From: Conidiobolus incongruus B7586
Lineage: Eukaryota > Entomophthoromycota > Entomophthoromycetes > Entomophthorales > Conidiobolaceae
Direction of reading: 5' to 3'
Assembly: GCA_000697335.1 (NCBI GenBank)
Contig: JNEM01016351.1
Location: 1 to 16,851 of the forward strand
Length of the DNA stretch: 16,851 nt
Under the pieces are notes generated by a model. That model had not been told where the DNA came from. It did no database searches and was given only the letters and a program-made list of their open reading frames with translations. Position numbers and translations under genes: made by a program. Below, one piece after another: positions 12,440 through 16,851 of the stretch (the stretch's first letter is position 1; each line of letters starts with the position of its first letter).

Positions 12440-12700
12440 TTAAGTTTTAATTAAATTATAAGATATTGATTTTATATTTTTATTAATTAATTTAAGTTTA
12501 AACTTTAATATATATAATATACTTATATAGCTAATATTAAAATTCTTTGATAATTGTTTAACTAAAATAAAAAAGCATCTTTCAATATAATTTTTTATTT
12601 TACTTATAATCAAGGAAATAAAAGGTAAAATTAATATTCTAAATTTTAACAAGCTTTAAATAATTTCTCCTTTAGCTTTGAAGAAATTTGCTTAACAGCA
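12440..12700 (-). mobile_element. Possible eroded Tc1-like transposase N-terminus
   Basis: On the minus strand a 70-residue open frame includes VKQLSKNFNISYISILYILK, whose spacing is reminiscent of the helix-turn-helix part of Tc1-type transposases (a selector of I/V-S residues followed by R/K-I-L-K). Almost every residue is A/T-coded, so the resemblance is weak. It could be chance in AT-rich DNA. Confidence 0.15.
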
Positions 12701-12887
12701 AATAGTTGATTTAAATAAAACATCATTTTTAAAAGCTATTTGTAAATTTTCAATGATTTTAAAAAGTTGATAATTAGGTTTTATTAATACTAAAATAAAA
12801 AACTCTTAATAGTCTTTATTCAGTTTGAGTATAATTAAATTAAGGAATAAATTTTTAAAAGTCAATTTTTTAATGGAAAACAAAACA

Positions 12888-12910
12888 ATATATATATATA
12901 TATATATATA
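12888..12910. repeat. (TA)n microsatellite
   Basis: About eleven tandem AT units within the AT-rich region. Confidence 0.85.
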
Positions 12911-13447
12911 GTTTACAACTATATATTTCCCTATTTATTTTCTATATTTTTTTTTCAATTTAATGATATATTAGCAAAAACAGAAATTAAAAAATTTTCA
13001 AATATTTTAAGCTTGAGGTAAAATAATTCAATAAATCTTTTTCTTAGAATAACTAATAATATATATATTACTAAAATATTTGAATTTTAACAAGTATGAA
13101 ATATATTATATGAAACCTCTAATACTTTGAAATTAATAATTATCATTAAAAACTAACCCTCACATATTAATCCAGTTATATCATAATATTAAAATAATCA
13201 ATTTATGAATTAATATTTTGATAAAATTTTTATGAGTTTTAAAAATTTGCTAATATTAAAATATTGTATAATTATAGTACGAGCTAATTATTAAGAGATG
13301 GAGTAAACTATATAACTTATATTTTATGAATACTTTTATAATATTTAAATTTTATTGTTAATATATTGGTATATCAAAATTGTTCAGTTTTATAAATAGT
13401 TGTTTTAATAATAAAAATCTTTAAATAAATTGTGAAATGAAAAGAAA

Positions 13448-14183
13448 ATAACTGTTATTCAATCGTTCATGATTTATTTCAGGTTCTTCATTATTCATAA
13501 CTCCCAAAAATGGATCCTTATTACCCTATCTTCGAGTGGCAATCGTGTCAGAACTCTTGTTATTACCATATCTTGAGGATTTACCAACAATCATTTTTTA
13601 AACCTTATAATGAACAATCAATAGTTGGAGGGAATGAGATACAGCTACGATCTGTAAATATTGGCAATTGCAGCTGGTTTGGCTAGATCGGATGGGGTGC
13701 TGGACAGGAGGGATAATAAAATTGATAGGAAGGCGAGGACGTAGAACGTTGGTGTTGTGATCATTGTCGGGTACATGGGAAAATAGTAAATTTCGATGAA
13801 TTTGGACTTGGTGAAGGTTTGGATCGGAAATTTAATCAAATTTGTGAAGGTGGTGCTTACCACTAGAGTTGGAAAGACTTTCACCGTGGCTGCATTCGAT
13901 CTTCAATCATCTGAAATTTTGTTATAGTTGTGCAATATTGGAATGGGCAGTGGTACGAGTAAAGTATAATAGACATGAAAAAGTGAGAGGAGATTTTGAT
14001 TTTCAATCCAACAGAAATCATTAAATTTATCAAGGATGTAGTATTCAATTGGGCACTTTTGGAATCTAGAGTTAAAAAGACCTCATAACAATAGCACAAA
14101 TTTGCTTGTATATCTAGCATTATAATGATTAAAATGTGTGCTAATACTATTGTAATATATAGGGATCTCATCTTGATGAACAA
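13448..14183 (-). pseudogene. Decayed multi-span membrane protein, possibly rhodopsin-like GPCR
   Basis: Two minus-strand frames (14183-13881 and 13884-13645) plus a following frame carry several hydrophobic segments, such as ITIVLAHILIIIMLD, SHFFMSIILYSY and TPTFYVLAFLSILLSLL. After AKPAAIANIYRS the sequence reads LYLIPSNY, then LFIIRFKK. The xPxxY with a Phe seven residues later matches the end of helix 7 and helix 8 in class A GPCRs, and the FPMYPTM segment would suit helix 6. A polar tail (SSRYGNNKSSDTIATRR) follows in a shifted frame. Stops at 13645 (TAG) and one near 13622-13624 (TGA) interrupt it, with at least one frame change near 13880 and another just after RFKK. No start was placed. 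The GPCR call rests on motif spacing only; another transporter-like protein is possible. Confidence 0.4.
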
Positions 14184-14236
14184 TAGATAGTAGTAAAGTA
14201 CATCCCAGCACCAACTTTGCTGTTTAACACAAAGTG

Positions 14237-14237
<1 letters not shown>

Positions 14238-14268
<31 letters not shown>
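14238..14268. repeat. (TA)n microsatellite
   Basis: About fifteen tandem TA units between the receptor-like remnant and the coding-like remnants that follow. Confidence 0.9.
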
Positions 14269-14269
<1 letters not shown>

Positions 14270-14379
14270 ATGAAAAAATATAAAATATAGAACTTAAAAT
14301 AACATTCAAATCTCCAGAGGAACCATTCTCAATAAAGCAGAATTCAATTTTTTGGATAATACATTTATTTTCAATAATT

Positions 14380-14800
14380 GCTTTGATATAATCCTTCTGA
14401 TATTTCAGAGATGTCCGATACATATCTAATTACTACCATTCAATCCTGTTTTACGTGATATTGATATGCATCTTCTAAGAAAATTATCCCTTACCAGTTA
14501 CTGAACATTTCTCTTGAGGATCAAAATGCATTTAAGGGTATAAGCAATTGGCGAATTTTTTGCTCGGGAAGATTCATGTCAATAATATGATGAATGATTT
14601 ATTGTAACTCTCTCAGAATCTTACAAAGGGATCATCATCCAAGCGGTTAAAGAGCAAGAAATTGAATAAATTTCACTTGAAAACTTAGTAGCACCCTTCC
14701 CATGCTAGATTCAGGAAATAAATGAAATCGTCTTTCCATACAGTGGAAGGCTGTGCAAAGTTTGAGACTCTAAATTAGGTTCGCGCTTTTAAATTCTTGG
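14380..14800 (-). pseudogene. Coding-like remnant of unknown identity
   Basis: The base composition here is clearly less AT-rich than the flanks. The minus strand gives a protein-like frame with pieces such as SLKLCTAFHCMERRFHLFPE, DMNLPEQKIRQLLIPLNAF and IIFLEDAYQYHVKQD, interrupted by several TAA, TGA and TAG codons. The plus strand also gives protein-like stretches (LTKGSSSKRLKSKKLNKF), so the strand is not certain. No family is recognised. It is probably a dead gene or part of the same decayed locus as the membrane-protein remnant next to it. Confidence 0.25.
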
Positions 14801-14839
14801 TAACACAATACTGATCTTATCTGTCAAACCAACCTTTTA

Positions 14840-15980
14840 TTTTTGTGGGGCATATCAAATAATTTAGATCATTTTCTGATAATAAAAAATACACAATAGG
14901 ACCACTAGATTCTAAAAGTCCTAGTCATTATATTAATTTACTAGATATTACCTCATAATTAAAGAAATGGGAGATTTATAAATTTTAGATTTTTCTAATA
15001 TATGATTAGTTTTTATAAAAGTTATATAAAACATTAATATTATAATATTTTTTTTAAATTATATTTATTGATTTATAATTTTTATTTATTAAAAATATTT
15101 TTAAAAACATATTGTTTAGTTTTATTTAAATTAAATAGTGGTATTCAAAAATTATTTAGTTCAGTATTATTTAAGCTCAATTGCAAATATTTTTAAATCA
15201 TATAAAATTTATTAGCAGTTTATACAATTTAGGATTTTTCAATTTAATATTTATTATAAGATAAAATATAGAAAAGAGAAAATGAATTATTTAAAACTTA
15301 TTAATATTAAATATAATTAATTTTAACTGCTGCTTATTTAATTATTGATAAAAATACTATTTTATAAATATTTTTTGCTTTAGTTAAAAAATAATTGAAT
15401 GATTTTAATATTAATTATATAAATATATTATATACTAACCCATCAAAGTGAGTCATAAAATCAAAAATATATATATTTTAATTAATAATTAAAACAATTA
15501 TATATATTAGATTACCTGAAACTATAATATATAATTAAAATATATTATTTAATAATAAATAACTGTATTTAAATATATATAATTAACTATTATTAAAAAT
15601 ATCAACCTTTAATGTTTAATTAAAATAAATTATAAATTTATAAGTTTTTAAGATAAAGGGATATATTTAATAATATATAACCATATCTTCTTTCTCTCTT
15701 TATTAATATTTTATATAATATTTTATAAATATATTAAATTTTTTCTTAATATCATTATATTTAAATCCCTTTTTGAAAAAATTTGTTTATATATTAATTA
15801 ACTTTATAAAATAAATAAATTAACTTATAACATTGTTAGAATTACTAATTTTAATTATTTTATTATAGTTAAAGTTATTAAGAATAATAATAAAAATAAA
15901 TTTAAACTTAAACTTAAGTATATTAAAACTATAGATAAATATAATAAGAAATATATTTATAAATTAATTAATATAAATAA
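14840..15980. other. AT-rich region, no gene seen
   Basis: From about 15000 on, the sequence is almost pure A/T with short homopolymers and AATATT/TAATTA motifs. No frame, RNA gene or clear element end could be supported. Confidence 0.45.
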
Positions 15981-16700
15981 ATATAATATGATTATAAAAA
16001 TATAATAAAAACTATAAAGCTATAAAAGAGTATTAGTTAACACTAATATTATTATATATGCTTTATATTAGCATAAATATCATTTATATCTTAAGAAAAA
16101 ATACTTTTAATTAATAAAATCTTATTATAAAATTAAGTAAAAGTTTAAATATTGCTATTAATATTAAATTAAAAACAATTAAAATAAAATTATTTAATTT
16201 AATAAAACAAAAGTATATTTTAGTAAATTTGATAAAAAAGCTAAATATTTTAAAAAGATATAAAATTATTTTATGATTTTATTTTAATTTTACTTAAAAA
16301 TATAATAATAGGTTAATTATTATTAAGTTATATATTATTTTTAAGTATAAGATATTTTTATAAAGTTAATAGAGGAGTTAATATTCAAATATATTAGAAA
16401 TATTTTAAATAATAAATAAAAAAACCATTGAATAATATAAGTTAAATAAATCTAATATTATTTTTTAGTTAAATAATATTTTTGGTTATATTATAATTTT
16501 ACTATCAAATAACTTGAAAATAACAAGATAATAGTTATAAAATAGTTTTTTCAATCTTTTAACTTTATTTTAATTAAATTATTTAAGATTAGTTAAAAAA
16601 AGCTATTAAAGCTTTTCTTTTAATAAAAGATTTAAATTAGTTTTGAAAATATATTAAAGAAATATAAAACAAAACTAACCTTTTTTAATATAAGAAATTA
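15980..16700 (+). mobile_element. Possible fossil Tc1/mariner DNA transposon
   Basis: Within extremely AT-rich DNA three pieces occur in the order and spacing of a Tc1/mariner DDE transposase. NRGVNIQIY (from 16368) recalls the RGGV-x(3)-Y segment. SQ-NN-FGY-like sequence (16467-16488) recalls QDNAPGH around the second catalytic Asp, about 33 codons later. SFNFILIK-LFKI (16555-16590) recalls SPDLNPIE-x-W/F, about 29 codons further on. Most differences are C-to-T or G-to-A. There are many stops and at least one frame change, so it is long dead. Terminal inverted repeats were not found and the element may run off the window. With such composition, chance similarity is a real risk. Confidence 0.35.
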
Positions 16701-16851
16701 ACTGATTTTATATCTTATAAATTTAAAAAAGTTAAAAAAATTAAAGCTAGATATACTAAATTTTAATTTTTTTTATTACCAAAAACCTATAAACTTATAA
16801 CTTATCTTAAGTAAAATTTAAAGATAGATATTTTAACTTATATAGTATCTA

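Larger units (their letters stand above)
11686..13440. other. Extremely AT-rich region, no intact gene
   Basis: Composition drops well below that of the gene regions, with long A/T runs and almost no CA or CG dinucleotides by eye. The only long open frame (12652-12440, minus) is low-complexity Ile/Lys/Asn/Leu. It could be an eroded transposase N-terminus (see separate entry). A (TA)n tract lies at 12888-12910. The rest shows nothing I can name. Confidence 0.5.

Overview
The window reads as nuclear DNA of an AT-rich fungus. The genes are conserved eukaryotic ones cut by many introns of about 50-75 bases. The RAB2 protein starts with a Y-x-YLFKYIIIG stretch like fungal RAB2, and the decayed genes include one that looks like a fungus-specific transcription factor. 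An early-diverging lineage (for example Entomophthoromycotina or a relative) would fit the base composition, intron load, F-box/LRR remnant and possible GPCR remnant. That placement is inference.

Layout: 1-1598 is AT-rich with no gene I can support. 1599-2847 (+) is a seven-exon, tail-anchored ubiquitin-conjugating enzyme of the UBE2J/Ubc6 family. 3205-4405 (-) is a RAB2 GTPase in 11 very small exons, convergent with the E2. 4924-5640 (+) is a decayed frame resembling the regulatory domain of a fungal transcription factor. 5693-7340 (+) is a six-exon coiled-coil protein I do not recognise. 7573-9355 (-) is a six-exon TRM2 tRNA uracil-5-methyltransferase, convergent with the coiled-coil gene. 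10229-11685 (+) is a broken F-box/LRR-type gene. 11686-13440 is extremely AT-rich. 13448-14183 (-) is a decayed multi-span membrane protein, possibly a rhodopsin-like receptor. 14380-14800 holds further coding-like remnants. 15000 to the end is extremely AT-rich and carries what may be a Tc1/mariner transposase fossil.

The four intact genes are unrelated housekeeping functions: ER-membrane ubiquitination, Golgi/ER vesicle traffic, an unknown structural protein and tRNA modification. They form no operon-like unit. The strongest unusual signal is intron 1 of RAB2. It has no usable GT-AG pair but matches a U12-type AT-AC intron at the 5' splice site, branch point and 3' end, and its removal gives the expected RAB2 N-terminus. 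The same gene contains 11-base and 16-base exons. A second theme is that nearly every premature stop in the broken genes can be explained by a C-to-T change (CAA, CAG or CGA to a stop). This resembles RIP-like mutation or strong AT-directed decay, while the neighbouring live genes remain clean.
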